Assembly: GCF_014842875.1 (NCBI RefSeq)
Contig: NZ_JACYXZ010000001.1
Location: forward strand, 620,001 to 684,000
Source: Nocardioides donggukensis
Lineage (GTDB): Bacteria > Actinomycetota > Actinomycetes > Propionibacteriales > Nocardioidaceae
DNA length: 64,000 nt
Direction of reading: 5' to 3'
Every line of letters begins with the position of its first letter. The first letter of the stretch is position 1. A program made the position numbers and the translations under genes. Of the stretch, positions 22,711 to 32,047 are shown in pieces. The notes beneath the pieces are model-generated. The model had not been told where the DNA came from and ran no database searches. It saw only the letters and a list, made by a program, of their open reading frames with translations.

Positions 22711-25133
22711 CCACGAAGATGTTCGGCACCAAGGTCCAGCGGGTCGAGGACCAGCGCCTGCTTCGCGGCCAGGGCCGGTACGTCGACGACGTCGGCGTCG
22801 GCGCCTTCCCGGGGATGCTGCACGCCGCGGTCCTGCGCAGCCCGCACGCGCACGCCCGGATCGTCGACATCGACGTCGCGGACGTCCTCGACGTCGAGGG
22901 CGTGCACGCGGTCTGGACGCACGAGGACCTCGCCGACGCCATGGCCGAGCCGCTGCCGCTGCTGATCCCGCACGACGCGCTCACCCACGGCCGCACCCAG
23001 TACGCCCTGGCGAGGGACGAGGTCAACTACGTCGGCGAGGCGATCGCCTTCGTGGTCGCCGACGACCGCTACCTCGCCGAGGACGCCGTCGAGCGGATCC
23101 GCGTCACCTACGACTTCCTCCCGGCCGTGGTCGGCATCGAGGCCGCCCGGGCCGCCACCCACCTCGTCCACGACGACGTCCCCGGCAACGTAGGCGCCCG
23201 GCTCGACCAGCACGTGGGCGACGCGCCCGCGGCCGTGGCCGCGGCCCCGCACCGCCTCGAGCTGGACCTCACCATCGAGCGCAGCGCCTGCACGCCGCTC
23301 GAGGGTCGGGGCACGGTCGCCCGGTGGGACCCCGACACCTCCCGACTGCAGGTGTGGACCTCCACCCAGACCTCGACCGGCGTCCGGGCCGCGGTGGCGG
23401 CCAAGCTCGGGCTCGACCTCGGGCAGGTCGACGTCATCACGCCCGACGTCGGCGGCGGCTTCGGCGTCAAGATCAACCACCCCTGGCCGGAGGAGCTGCT
23501 GGTGCCGCTCGCGGCGAAGGCCCTGGGCCGGCCGGTCAAGTTCACCGAGGACCGCCGCGAGCACTTCATCTCCTCCGCCCACGAGCGGGGACAGGTGCAC
23601 CACGTCGAGGTCGGCTTCGACGACGACGGTCGCCTGCTCGGGCTGGACGTCGAGTTCTGGCACGACCACGGCGCCTACTCGCCGTACGGCCTGATCGTCC
23701 CGATCATCACCTCGACCCAGCTGCTAGGCCCCTACAAGCCCGACAACTACCGGGTGCGGTTCGAGAGCCTCTACACCAACACCGTCATCGTCACCCCCTA
23801 CCGCGGCGCCGGGCGGCCGCAGGGGTGCTACGTGATGGAGCGGACGATGGACGCGATCGCCGCCCACCTCGGGAAGGACCGCGCCGAGGTCCGCGCGGCC
23901 AACTTCATCCAGCCCGACGAGTTCCCCTACGACCACCAGATGGTCTTCCAGGACGGCCGGCCACTGATCTACGACTCCGGGGACTACCCGACGATGCTCG
24001 AGAAGATCAAGGCGCTGGTCGGGTGGGACGACTTCGAGACCGTCCGGGCCGAGGCCGCCGCCGAGGGGCGTCGACTCGGCATCGGCCTGGCCTGCTACGT
24101 CGAGGGCACCGGGGTCGGCCCCTACGAGGGCGCCCACGTGCACATCGAGACCAGCGGCAGGGTCAAGGTCGCCACCGGCCTGACCTCCCAGGGCCAGGGT
24201 CACCAGACGGTCTTCGCGCAGCTCGTCGCCGACGTCCTGGGCGTGCCGTTCGAGGACGTGGACGTGGTCACCGGGGACACCCGCCGGATGCCGTACGCCG
24301 TGGGGACCTTCGCCTCGCGGGCCGCGGTCATGAGCGGCTCGGCCATCCACCTCGCGGCCACCCGCGCAAAGGAGAAGGTGCTGCGGATCGCCGCGGACGC
24401 GCTGGAGGCCGACGAGGACGACCTCGAGCTCGTCGACGGCGAGGTGCGGGTCAAGGGCGCGCCCGGGTCGTCGATGAGCCTCGGCACCGTCGCGGTGCTG
24501 TCCAACCCGCTGCGCTACGCCTTCGACGAGGCGTCGAAGTCGGCCACCCAGTTCAGCGTCGGCGACCCCGGCCGCCCGCCGGTCGCCGAGGACGACGAGC
24601 CGGGGCTGGAGGGCAAGGACTTCTACTCGCCCGAGCGGTCGACGTTCGCGTCGGGGATGCACGCGGCGATCGTGGAGACCGACCCGGTGACCGCCGAGGT
24701 GCGGATCCTCCAGTACGCCGTCGTCCACGACTGCGGCCACATCATCAACCCGATGATCGTCGAGGGGCAGATCCACGGGGGCGTCGCGCAGGGCATCGGC
24801 GGTGCGCTCTACGAGCGGATGGTCTACGACGCCTCCGGCCAGCTGCTCAACGCCTCCTTCATGGACTTCCTCATGCCCTACGTCACCGAGGTGCCCGACG
24901 GCATCGACATCGACCACCTCGAGACCCCGTCGCCGCTGAACCCGCTGGGCCTCAAGGGTGCCGGCGAGGCCGGGGTGATCCCGAGCTCGGCCGTCTTCGC
25001 GGCCGCGATCGAGGACGCCGAGGGCTTCCCGGTCACCGCCATGCCGATCTCACCGTCGGAGCTGTTCGAGCTCCGCCGCCAGCACGCCAGCCAACCCGCC
25101 AGCCAGGGCCCAGCCCCCGAGGAGCAGTCATGA
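22707..25133 (+). CDS. Molybdenum hydroxylase catalytic subunit
   Basis: An 808-residue large subunit binding molybdopterin cytosine dinucleotide. It contains QRVEDQRLLRGQGRYVDD, VGGGFGVKINHPWPEE, TSQGQGHQTVFAQLVADVLG and the active-site Glu about residue 754 in GLKGAGEAGVIPSS. The loop that is AYRCSFR in form I carbon monoxide dehydrogenase reads PYRGAGRPQG here, so it is not a CO dehydrogenase. In this family the enzyme hydroxylates an N-heterocycle or aldehyde with water. With a uracil-type permease and a barbiturase nearby, uracil/thymine oxidation to a barbiturate is the best guess; xanthine, hypoxanthine or nicotinate-like rings are alternatives. Confidence 0.9.
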   Translation: MTTKMFGTKVQRVEDQRLLRGQGRYVDDVGVGAFPGMLHAAVLRSPHAHARIVDIDVADVLDVEGVHAVWTHEDLADAMAEPLPLLIPHDALTHGRTQYALARDEVNYVGEAIAFVVADDRYLAEDAVERIRVTYDFLPAVVGIEAARAATHLVHDDVPGNVGARLDQHVGDAPAAVAAAPHRLELDLTIERSACTPLEGRGTVARWDPDTSRLQVWTSTQTSTGVRAAVAAKLGLDLGQVDVITPDVGGGFGVKINHPWPEELLVPLAAKALGRPVKFTEDRREHFISSAHERGQVHHVEVGFDDDGRLLGLDVEFWHDHGAYSPYGLIVPIITSTQLLGPYKPDNYRVRFESLYTNTVIVTPYRGAGRPQGCYVMERTMDAIAAHLGKDRAEVRAANFIQPDEFPYDHQMVFQDGRPLIYDSGDYPTMLEKIKALVGWDDFETVRAEAAAEGRRLGIGLACYVEGTGVGPYEGAHVHIETSGRVKVATGLTSQGQGHQTVFAQLVADVLGVPFEDVDVVTGDTRRMPYAVGTFASRAAVMSGSAIHLAATRAKEKVLRIAADALEADEDDLELVDGEVRVKGAPGSSMSLGTVAVLSNPLRYAFDEASKSATQFSVGDPGRPPVAEDDEPGLEGKDFYSPERSTFASGMHAAIVETDPVTAEVRILQYAVVHDCGHIINPMIVEGQIHGGVAQGIGGALYERMVYDASGQLLNASFMDFLMPYVTEVPDGIDIDHLETPSPLNPLGLKGAGEAGVIPSSAVFAAAIEDAEGFPVTAMPISPSELFELRRQHASQPASQGPAPEEQS

Positions 25134-25783
25134 TCATCGCCGGAGAGCACACCCTCAACGCACCCGTCGAGCGGGTGTGGGGCGCCCTGCTCGACCCGCA
25201 GGTCCTGGTCGGCACGATCCCCGGGTGCACGCGGTTGGAGGCCACCGCTGAGAACAGCTATGCGATGACCGTCTCGGCCGGCGTCGCCGCGATCAAGGGC
25301 ACCTACGACGGCACCTGCGTGCTCTCCGACCTGGTCGAGCACGAGTCGCTGACGATGGCGGTCCAGGGCGCCGGCGCCCCGGGCACGATCGGCGCCGACG
25401 TGGCGGTGAGCTTCGCCGACAACGGTGACGGCACCACCCGGCTGACCTACACCGCCGACGCGGTCGTCGGCGGCATGATCGGCGGTGTCGGCCAGCGGAT
25501 GCTGACCTCGGTCTCGCGGCGGATGGCCGCCGAGTTCTTCGGCAACGTCGAGGGCGTGCTCAGCGGCGCCGCGCCCGCCGTTCCGGCCATGACATCGGGG
25601 GCGTCGGGCACCCCTGGCGCGGCTCCCGACTCCGCGGCGGGTGCCGCGCCCGCCGCGGGCCAGGTCTTCACGCGCCCCGCGGCCGCCGGCGGGGGCGGCC
25701 CCGAGGAGTTCCTCAAGGGGATCGCCGTCGGCGCCGGACTGGTGCTGCTCGGTGTCCTGGCCGGTCGGATCGGCCGCCGGTGA
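25130..25783 (+). CDS. CoxG-like SRPBCC protein with C-terminal anchor
   Basis: A 217-residue protein. Residues 1-150 are an SRPBCC domain of the CoxG type (GEHTLNAPVERVWGALLDPQ, then GTIPGCTRLEATAENSYAMT). An Ala/Gly/Pro linker follows, then a C-terminal membrane helix (GIAVGAGLVLLGVLAGRIG) with a basic end. CoxG in Oligotropha anchors CO dehydrogenase to the membrane, and relatives accompany many molybdenum hydroxylases. The 4-nt overlap with the catalytic subunit suggests it tethers this enzyme to the membrane. Confidence 0.87.
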   Translation: MIIAGEHTLNAPVERVWGALLDPQVLVGTIPGCTRLEATAENSYAMTVSAGVAAIKGTYDGTCVLSDLVEHESLTMAVQGAGAPGTIGADVAVSFADNGDGTTRLTYTADAVVGGMIGGVGQRMLTSVSRRMAAEFFGNVEGVLSGAAPAVPAMTSGASGTPGAAPDSAAGAAPAAGQVFTRPAAAGGGGPEEFLKGIAVGAGLVLLGVLAGRIGRR

Positions 25784-27204
25784 CCGCCTCCCGGGGGCTC
25801 GACGCCCACTCCACCGCCCGCGAGATGGCCGCGGCGCTGCGCGCCCGGGAGATCTCCGCGCGCGAGCTGCTCGAGTTGCACCTGGACCGGATCGCCGAGC
25901 GCAACCCCGAGCTGAACGCGATCGTCTCGCTGGACGAGGAGCGGGCCCGGGCCTCGGCGGCGCAGGCGGACGAGGCACTGGCCGCCGGCCGGGAGCCGGG
26001 CCCGCTGCACGGCCTGCCGTTCGCGGTGAAGGACACCCACAACGTCAAGGGCTGGCGGACCACCTTCGGCTCCCCGCTGCTCGCCGACAACGTGCCCGAC
26101 CACGACGACCTGCTCGTCGAGCGGATCCGCGGCGCCGGGGCGGTGCTGGTCGGCAAGACCAACGTCCCCGAGTTCGCGGCCGGGTCGCACACGTTCAACA
26201 CCGTGTTCGGCACCACCCTCAACCCGCACGACCCGACCCGCTCCGCCGGTGGCTCGAGCGGCGGTGCGGCGTGCTCCCTGGCCGCGGGGATGACGCCGCT
26301 GGCCGACGGCTCGGACATGGGCGGCTCGCTGCGCAACCCGGCGTCCTTCTGCGGCGTGGTCGGGCTGCGCCCGTCGCTGGGCCGGGTGCCCGGCTGGCCG
26401 GCCGCCAACCAGTGGGAGTCGCTGTCCGTGGGCGGTCCCATGGCCCGCAACGTCGCCGACGTGGCGCTGCTGCTCTCGGTGCTCGCGGGGCCCGACCCCC
26501 GGGTGCCGCTCGCGCTCGGTGAGCCCGGCGCGACCTTCGCGCCGCCCGCCGACGGTTCGCTGGGCGGCTCGCTGGCCGGTCTCCGGGTCGGCTTCTCCCT
26601 CGACCTGGGGGGCGCCTTCGAGGTCGACTCCGAGGTCGCGGCGGTCACCGAGTCCGCGGCGGCCGTGCTGAGCGGCGCGGGCGCCCGGGTGACGGCGGCC
26701 CACCCCGACCTGGGCGAGGCCGACGACACCTTCCGGACCCTGCGCGCCTGGCACTTCCAGGCCACGTTCGGGGCGCTGCTGGCCGAGCACCCGGACCAGT
26801 TCAAGCAGGCCCTCGCGGACAACATCCGGGCCGGTGAGCACCTGACCGGGGCCGACGTCGCCCGGGCCTACATCCAGCGCACCACGCTGGCGGAGCGGAT
26901 GCGGCTGTTCTTCGTCGACCACGACGTGCTGGTGCTGCCGGTCTCCCAGGTGCCGCCGTTCGCCAGCGACGCGGAGTTCCCGACCGCCATCAACGGCCGG
27001 CCGATGACGACGTACCTCGACTGGATGCGCTCGGCGTACCTGATCACCGTCACCGGGTGCCCGGCCATCTCGGTGCCGGCCGGCCGGACCCGGGACGGGC
27101 TGCCCGTCGGAGTCCAGATCGTGGCGCCGCACGGCGCCGAGCGCCGACTCCTCCAGGTGGCCGAGGCGTTCGAGCGGGAGGTCGGCGCGGACGCTCGACC
27201 CTGA
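25780..27204 (+). CDS. Amidase signature-family hydrolase
   Basis: A 474-residue amidase. The catalytic triad fits the family: Lys84 in FAVKDTHN, cis-Ser159 in [10 protein letters not shown] and nucleophile Ser183 in [12 protein letters not shown]. The 24-residue gap between the two Ser is the family's usual spacing. Start GTG 25780 overlaps the CoxG-like stop by 4 nt. The ureidomalonase step, or hydrolysis of an amide such as malonamate released from an ureido acid, would suit the context. The sequence does not fix the substrate, and glutamine-tRNA amidotransferase function is unlikely in this operon. Confidence 0.87.
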   Translation: MTASRGLDAHSTAREMAAALRAREISARELLELHLDRIAERNPELNAIVSLDEERARASAAQADEALAAGREPGPLHGLPFAVKDTHNVKGWRTTFGSPLLADNVPDHDDLLVERIRGAGAVLVGKTNVPEFAAGSHTFNTVFGTTLNPHDPTRSAGGSSGGAACSLAAGMTPLADGSDMGGSLRNPASFCGVVGLRPSLGRVPGWPAANQWESLSVGGPMARNVADVALLLSVLAGPDPRVPLALGEPGATFAPPADGSLGGSLAGLRVGFSLDLGGAFEVDSEVAAVTESAAAVLSGAGARVTAAHPDLGEADDTFRTLRAWHFQATFGALLAEHPDQFKQALADNIRAGEHLTGADVARAYIQRTTLAERMRLFFVDHDVLVLPVSQVPPFASDAEFPTAINGRPMTTYLDWMRSAYLITVTGCPAISVPAGRTRDGLPVGVQIVAPHGAERRLLQVAEAFEREVGADARP

Positions 27205-27232
27205 CCCCGGCCGGAGCGGGCACAATGTGGCC

Positions 27233-27901
27233 ATGATCTACGGGGTCGCACACCGCGTCGTCCAGCCGCTGGCCCGGGCCGTGTGGCGGCCCACGGTGGT
27301 CGGGCTCGAGAACATCCCGGCCCACGGCGGCCTGATCCTGGCCAGCAACCACCTCAGCTTCGTCGACAGCGTGGTGATCCCGATCGTGGTCCCGCGCAAG
27401 GTCGCCTTCCTCGCCAAGTCCGACTACTTCACCGGCACCGGGCTCAAGGGCCACGCGACCCGGCTGTGGTTCGAGAGCACCGGGATGCTTCCGGTGGACC
27501 GGGACGACACCAAGGCGGCGCTGAACAGCCTCGACACCGCCCTCGAGGTGCTCGCCCGCGGTGAGGCGTTCGGCATCTATCCCGAGGGCACCCGGTCCCG
27601 CGACGGCCGCCTCTACCGGGGCCGGACCGGCGTCGCGCACCTGGCGCTGACCGCGGGTGTCCCGGTGGTGCCGGTCGGGCTGGCCGGCACCCAGGACATC
27701 CAGCCGGTCGGCAGCAACCGGCTGCACCTCGCCAAGGTCAGCGTCACCTTCGGCGAGCCGATCGAGGTGGCCGGGCGCTACGACGGCGTCCCGGCCGGGC
27801 GGGCCCGGCGCGAGGTGACCGACGAGATCATGACCGCGATCCAGGCGCTCACCGGTCAGGAGCTGGCGGGCTGCTACAACGAGCGGCCCCCCGACGCCTG
27901 A
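27233..27901 (+). CDS. PlsC-type acyltransferase
   Basis: A protein of 222 residues (ATG 27233) or 224 (GTG 27227). It is a lysophosphatidic acid acyltransferase-family enzyme with the NHX4D motif (NHLSFVDS), the [13 protein letters not shown] block, the EGTRSRDG motif and VVPVGLAGT. Homologues usually begin M(I/L)Y, which favours 27233; CACAAT ending 6 nt before it could be a weak -10. It would act in membrane phospholipid synthesis and has no evident link to the catabolic genes, so it may be a bystander inside the island. Confidence 0.87.
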   Translation: MIYGVAHRVVQPLARAVWRPTVVGLENIPAHGGLILASNHLSFVDSVVIPIVVPRKVAFLAKSDYFTGTGLKGHATRLWFESTGMLPVDRDDTKAALNSLDTALEVLARGEAFGIYPEGTRSRDGRLYRGRTGVAHLALTAGVPVVPVGLAGTQDIQPVGSNRLHLAKVSVTFGEPIEVAGRYDGVPAGRARREVTDEIMTAIQALTGQELAGCYNERPPDA

Positions 27902-27918
27902 CCCCGTTGGCGACTGGT

Positions 27919-27943
27919 GACAACGAACACCGCTTCTGTTGTC
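27919..27943. promoter_or_regulatory. Inverted repeat upstream of hyuA
   Basis: GACAAC and GTTGTC flank 13 nt, in the 88-nt gap between the acyltransferase stop and hyuA. CAACGAAC inside the left half also occurs in the reverse complement of the permease upstream region. This is a candidate operator, possibly for the PucR regulator. Confidence 0.35.
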
Positions 27944-27989
27944 GGATTCTGCCGTCGCCCGGGGGCCGGGGCACCGCTTGAATCGGGGC

Positions 27990-30125
27990 ATGGCCGAAAC
28001 CTCATCCCGCCGCATCCGGGTCGGCATCGACACCGGCGGCACCTTCACCGACGTGGTCGCCTTCGACGAGACCTCCGGGGAGCTGATCACCACCAAGACC
28101 GCCTCCACACCGGGCAACCCCGCCGACGGCTTCATGGCCGGCATCGAGAAGGTCCTGGGCCTCCTCGGCCTGCCGGCCGGCGACGGCAGCGCCCTGAGCG
28201 CGGTCAGCCACGGGACGACCGTGGCCACGAACCAGCTCCTCGAGGGCAAGGTCGACGAGCTCGGGTTCATCACCACCGAGGGCTACGAGGCGATGCTCGA
28301 GATCGCCCGCCAGTCGGTGCCGGACGGGTACGGCAACTCCTACTTCTGGGTGAAGCCGGACCGGATCGTGGCCCGGCACCTGGTCAAGGCCGTCGGCGGC
28401 CGGCTCGACTTCACCGGCGCCGAGGTCCGGCCGTTCGACGAGGACGGCGCCCGCACCGTGGCGCGCTGGTTCCGGGACCGCGGGATCGACACGATCGGCA
28501 TCTGCTTCCTGCACGCCTACGCCAACCCCGACCACGAGCTGCGCATGCGCGAGGTGCTCCGCGAGGAGCACCCGGACGCGGTGGTCTCCATCAGCAGCGA
28601 GGTGCTCCGCGAGTACCGCGAGTACGAGCGGGCGATGACCACGCTGGTCGACGCCGCCGTCAAGCCCCGGCTCTCGCGCTACGTCAACAACATCAAGGAC
28701 CGCCTGCACGCGTACGCCGTCGACGCGACCGCCGCGGCGGCCACCGGCTCCGACTCGGTCCCGTTCTACGTCATGAAGTCCAACGGCGGCGTGCTCTCGG
28801 CCGACGAGGTGGTCCACCAGCCGATCACGACCGTCCTCTCCGGTCCGGCGGCCGGCGCCCTGGGCGCCGCGCTGATCGCGAAGGTGGCCGGATTCGACCG
28901 GGTGCTGACCAGCGACGGGGGCGGCACGTCGACCGACGTCTCGGTGGTCATCGACGGCGAGCCCACCCTCACCACCGAGGGCACCGTCGGCGCCTACCCC
29001 TCGAAGATCCCGATGATCGACGTGGTCACCGTCGGCGCCGGGGGTGGCTCCATCGCCTGGCTCTCCCCCGAGGGGACGCTCAAGGTCGGCCCGCACTCGG
29101 CCGGCGCCGACCCGGGGCCGCTGTGCTACGGCAAGGGCGGCAAGGACGTCACGATCACCGACGCCCACGTCTTCCTCGGTCGGATCCCTCCCCACCTGCT
29201 GGGCGGGGAGATCCCGCTCGACGTGGAGGCTGCCCGGAACGGCGTCGAGACGCTCGCCGCCGAGCTCGGCCTCACCCCCGAGGCCTGCGCCACCGGCATC
29301 CTGGAGATCTCCGCGTGGAACCAGGCCAACGCCCTGCGCCAGGTGACCGTCAAGCGCGGCCTCGACGTCCGCGACTTCACGCTGACCACGTTCGGCGGCT
29401 CGGGGTCCCTGCTGCTGTGCCGGCTGGTCGACGTGCTCGGCCTGCCGACGGTGCTGGTGCCCCCGAACCCGGGCAACGTCTCGGCGTTCGGCCTGCTGAC
29501 CGTCGACGTGAAGAACGACTACGTGCAGACGGCCGTGTCCCTCCACGACGAGCTCGACCTCGGCACCGTGCAGGCGGCGTACGACACGCTGGCCGGGCAG
29601 GCGCGCACGGCGCTCGCCACGGAGGGCTTCGCCGACGCCGACCAGGTGTTCCTGCGGACCGCCGACGTGCGCTACTTCGGCCAGGCCTTCGAGGTCCGGG
29701 TCACCGTCGCCGACGGCGTCCTCGACCAGGCCGCCCTCGACGAGGTGGCCCAGCGCTTCCACGACGAGCACCGGGCGCTGTACGGCTACGACTTCGCCCA
29801 CGACCCCAGCCAGCAGGTGGAGTGGGTGAACCTCCGGGTCTCCGGTGTCGGCCCGATCCAGCGACCCGAGATCACCCGGCACCCCGTGACCGGGGAAGCC
29901 GAGGGCGCCTCGGTCGAGCCGCGGGGCACGCGGCAGGTCTGCTTCGACGCCGCCGACGGGTACCTCGAGACCCCCGTCCTGTGGCGACCGGACCTGGCGC
30001 CCGGGACCACCGTCGTGGGCCCGGCGATCATCGAGGAGTTCGGTTCCACCGTGCCGTTGCACCCGGGCTTCACGGCCCGGATCGACGAGTACCTCAACAT
30101 CATCGTCACGAGGAGCGAGGCATGA
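27990..30125 (+). CDS. hyuA: Hydantoinase/oxoprolinase subunit A
   Basis: A 711-residue ATP-dependent hydantoinase A-family protein. It opens with the actin-fold phosphate motif RVGIDTGGTFTDVVAFDE and contains EVLREYREYERAMTTLVDA, DGGGTSTDVSVVIDGEP, SAGADPGPLCYGKGG and FGGSGSLLLCRLVDVLGL. With HyuB it uses ATP to hydrolyse a cyclic amide or imide such as hydantoin, N-methylhydantoin, oxoproline or caprolactam. ATG 27990 is chosen because homology starts just after it; upstream in-frame residues look non-coding. HyuB follows with a 4-nt overlap. The actual ring substrate is unknown. Confidence 0.9.
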   Translation: MAETSSRRIRVGIDTGGTFTDVVAFDETSGELITTKTASTPGNPADGFMAGIEKVLGLLGLPAGDGSALSAVSHGTTVATNQLLEGKVDELGFITTEGYEAMLEIARQSVPDGYGNSYFWVKPDRIVARHLVKAVGGRLDFTGAEVRPFDEDGARTVARWFRDRGIDTIGICFLHAYANPDHELRMREVLREEHPDAVVSISSEVLREYREYERAMTTLVDAAVKPRLSRYVNNIKDRLHAYAVDATAAAATGSDSVPFYVMKSNGGVLSADEVVHQPITTVLSGPAAGALGAALIAKVAGFDRVLTSDGGGTSTDVSVVIDGEPTLTTEGTVGAYPSKIPMIDVVTVGAGGGSIAWLSPEGTLKVGPHSAGADPGPLCYGKGGKDVTITDAHVFLGRIPPHLLGGEIPLDVEAARNGVETLAAELGLTPEACATGILEISAWNQANALRQVTVKRGLDVRDFTLTTFGGSGSLLLCRLVDVLGLPTVLVPPNPGNVSAFGLLTVDVKNDYVQTAVSLHDELDLGTVQAAYDTLAGQARTALATEGFADADQVFLRTADVRYFGQAFEVRVTVADGVLDQAALDEVAQRFHDEHRALYGYDFAHDPSQQVEWVNLRVSGVGPIQRPEITRHPVTGEAEGASVEPRGTRQVCFDAADGYLETPVLWRPDLAPGTTVVGPAIIEEFGSTVPLHPGFTARIDEYLNIIVTRSEA

Positions 30126-32047
30126 GCAGCCGCAGGGCACCCACGGACTTCCCGTTCGGGACGCTGACCGCCGACGCCGGTCGCAGCGCCGATCCGGTCG
30201 TCGTCGAGATCGTGCAGGGCTCGCTCGCGAGCGTGGAGATGGAGGTCGAGACCGCGATCGCGCGCACCAGCCGGAGTCCGATGATCCGCGACGCCCACGA
30301 CTTCCGGGCCGGGATCCACGACCGGCTCCTGCGCAAGCTGACCGGACGCTCCTACAGCGCGCTGGTGCACCCGATCGCCCGGGACTTCCCGCTCGCGGAG
30401 ATGAAGCCCGGCGACGTGTTCTTCCACAACGACGTCTACCGCTCCGAGGGCGGCATCGGGCACCTGCCCGACCTGTGCGTCACGGTCCCGGTGTTCCACG
30501 ACAGCGGGTCCGGGCCCGAGGTGGTCGCCTTCATCCAGGCCTTCGGCCACCACGACGACATCGGCGGCGCGGTGCCCGGCTCGATGCCCTCGAACGCGGA
30601 GAGCGTGTTCGAGGAGGGGCTGATGGTCCCTCCGATCAAGCTGTGGGACGCCGGCGAGCCGAACCGGGCGGCGCTGGCGATCATGACCCGGAACTCGCGG
30701 ATGCCGGAGTCGTTGGCCGCGGACCTCGACGCCGAGTGCTCGGCCTGCCTGATGGGCGCCCGCCGGCTCGGGGAGCTCTTCGACCGCTACGGACGGGAGA
30801 CCGTCGAGGCCAGCTTCGACGCGATCATCGACCGCACCACGGAGACCTACCGCCGCGAGATCCTCAGCCAGATCCCGGTGGGGGAGTGGGTGTGGGAGGA
30901 CTACGCCGAGCACGACGGCGTCGACGAGCCGATGCTGCACACGCAGCGGATCACGCTCACCCGGACCGCGGCCGACGACCCCGACGGGGAGCGCCTGATC
31001 CTCGACTTCGACGGCACGTCCCCGCAGGCCAAGGGCCCGATCAACCACTGCGGCGACTACAGCGACGGGGTGTTCCTCAAGAAGTGGCTCGCGCCGATCC
31101 TCCGCAACCTGGCCGAGAGCCCGGAGCGGATGGCCGAGCTCGACGTCAACGAGGGAATCATCCCGTTGATCGAGATGCGGTTCCCGCCGCCGGGCACCCT
31201 GCTGACCCCGGTGTTCCCCGCGCCGACGAACGCCCGGACGTTCGTGATCCTGCGGCTGCTCGGCGTGCTCGCGGGCGTGCTGGCCAAGGCCGTGGACGGG
31301 CGGATGCCGGCCGACCAGGAGACGATCCGCTACACCGGCGTGTACGGCGACGACCTCGCCGGCCGGCCGTACCTGATGCGCGAGGTGCTGGGGGGCGGGT
31401 CGGGCGGGCGCTACTACGCCGACGGCGAGGACACCATCCACGTGGTGCCGGACTCCCGCAACCTGCCGAGCGAGTTCACCGAGGCGCGGTTCCCGTTCCG
31501 GGTCGAGGCGCTCTCGCTGGCGATGGACTCCGGCGGTGCCGGCCAGTTCCGTGGGGGCCTCGGCTACGAGAAGCACATCCGGATGCTCAAGGACGGCCAC
31601 TTCATGTCGATCGCGGACCGGTCGATCCTGGCCTGCTGGGGTGTCAAGGGCGGCCTGGCCGGCAAGCCGTTCGAGGTGACCATCGACGCCGGCGGACCCA
31701 ACGAACGGATCGTCGACGCCCTGGCCGACGCCGAGCCTGTCGCTGCCGGCGAGGTGATCCGGATCCGCACCACCGGCGGCGGCGGCTGGGGGAACCCGCT
31801 CGACCGGGAGCCCGGCTCCGTGGTCCGCGACGTCCAGTGGCGCAAGGTCTCCCCGGAGGCGGCGCTCGCCGACTACGGCGTCGTCCTGACCGGCTCCCGC
31901 GACGACGACACGCTCGGCTTCGACGCCGAGGCGACGGCCGCCAAGCGGAGCTCGCGCCACGGGCCCGCGGAGGCGTTCTTCGACCGCGGCCCCGGGTACG
32001 CGACGCTGGCCGGTGGGGCCGCGCACGCGGCGGTCGACGTGTCCTGA
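30122..32047 (+). CDS. hyuB: Hydantoinase/oxoprolinase subunit B
   Basis: A 641-residue hydantoinase B-family protein. Typical segments are DPVVVEIVQGSLASVEMEVE, IARTSRSPMIRDAHDF, GDVFFHNDVYRSEGGIGHLP, FGHHDDIGG, VPGSMPSNAESVFEEGLMVP and GGAGQFRGGLGYEKHI. It is the catalytic partner of HyuA, coupled by a 4-nt ATGA overlap. A tail of about 70 residues follows the glycine-rich TTGGGGWGNPLDR. Its stop overlaps the start of the next gene by one base, so the three are cotranslated. Confidence 0.9.
   Translation: MSSRRAPTDFPFGTLTADAGRSADPVVVEIVQGSLASVEMEVETAIARTSRSPMIRDAHDFRAGIHDRLLRKLTGRSYSALVHPIARDFPLAEMKPGDVFFHNDVYRSEGGIGHLPDLCVTVPVFHDSGSGPEVVAFIQAFGHHDDIGGAVPGSMPSNAESVFEEGLMVPPIKLWDAGEPNRAALAIMTRNSRMPESLAADLDAECSACLMGARRLGELFDRYGRETVEASFDAIIDRTTETYRREILSQIPVGEWVWEDYAEHDGVDEPMLHTQRITLTRTAADDPDGERLILDFDGTSPQAKGPINHCGDYSDGVFLKKWLAPILRNLAESPERMAELDVNEGIIPLIEMRFPPPGTLLTPVFPAPTNARTFVILRLLGVLAGVLAKAVDGRMPADQETIRYTGVYGDDLAGRPYLMREVLGGGSGGRYYADGEDTIHVVPDSRNLPSEFTEARFPFRVEALSLAMDSGGAGQFRGGLGYEKHIRMLKDGHFMSIADRSILACWGVKGGLAGKPFEVTIDAGGPNERIVDALADAEPVAAGEVIRIRTTGGGGWGNPLDREPGSVVRDVQWRKVSPEAALADYGVVLTGSRDDDTLGFDAEATAAKRSSRHGPAEAFFDRGPGYATLAGGAAHAAVDVS

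Noticed and set aside
22707..25133. Carbon monoxide dehydrogenase large subunit (coxL)
   Set aside because: The diagnostic AYRCSFR loop is absent (PYRGAGRPQG instead) despite the CoxG-like neighbour.
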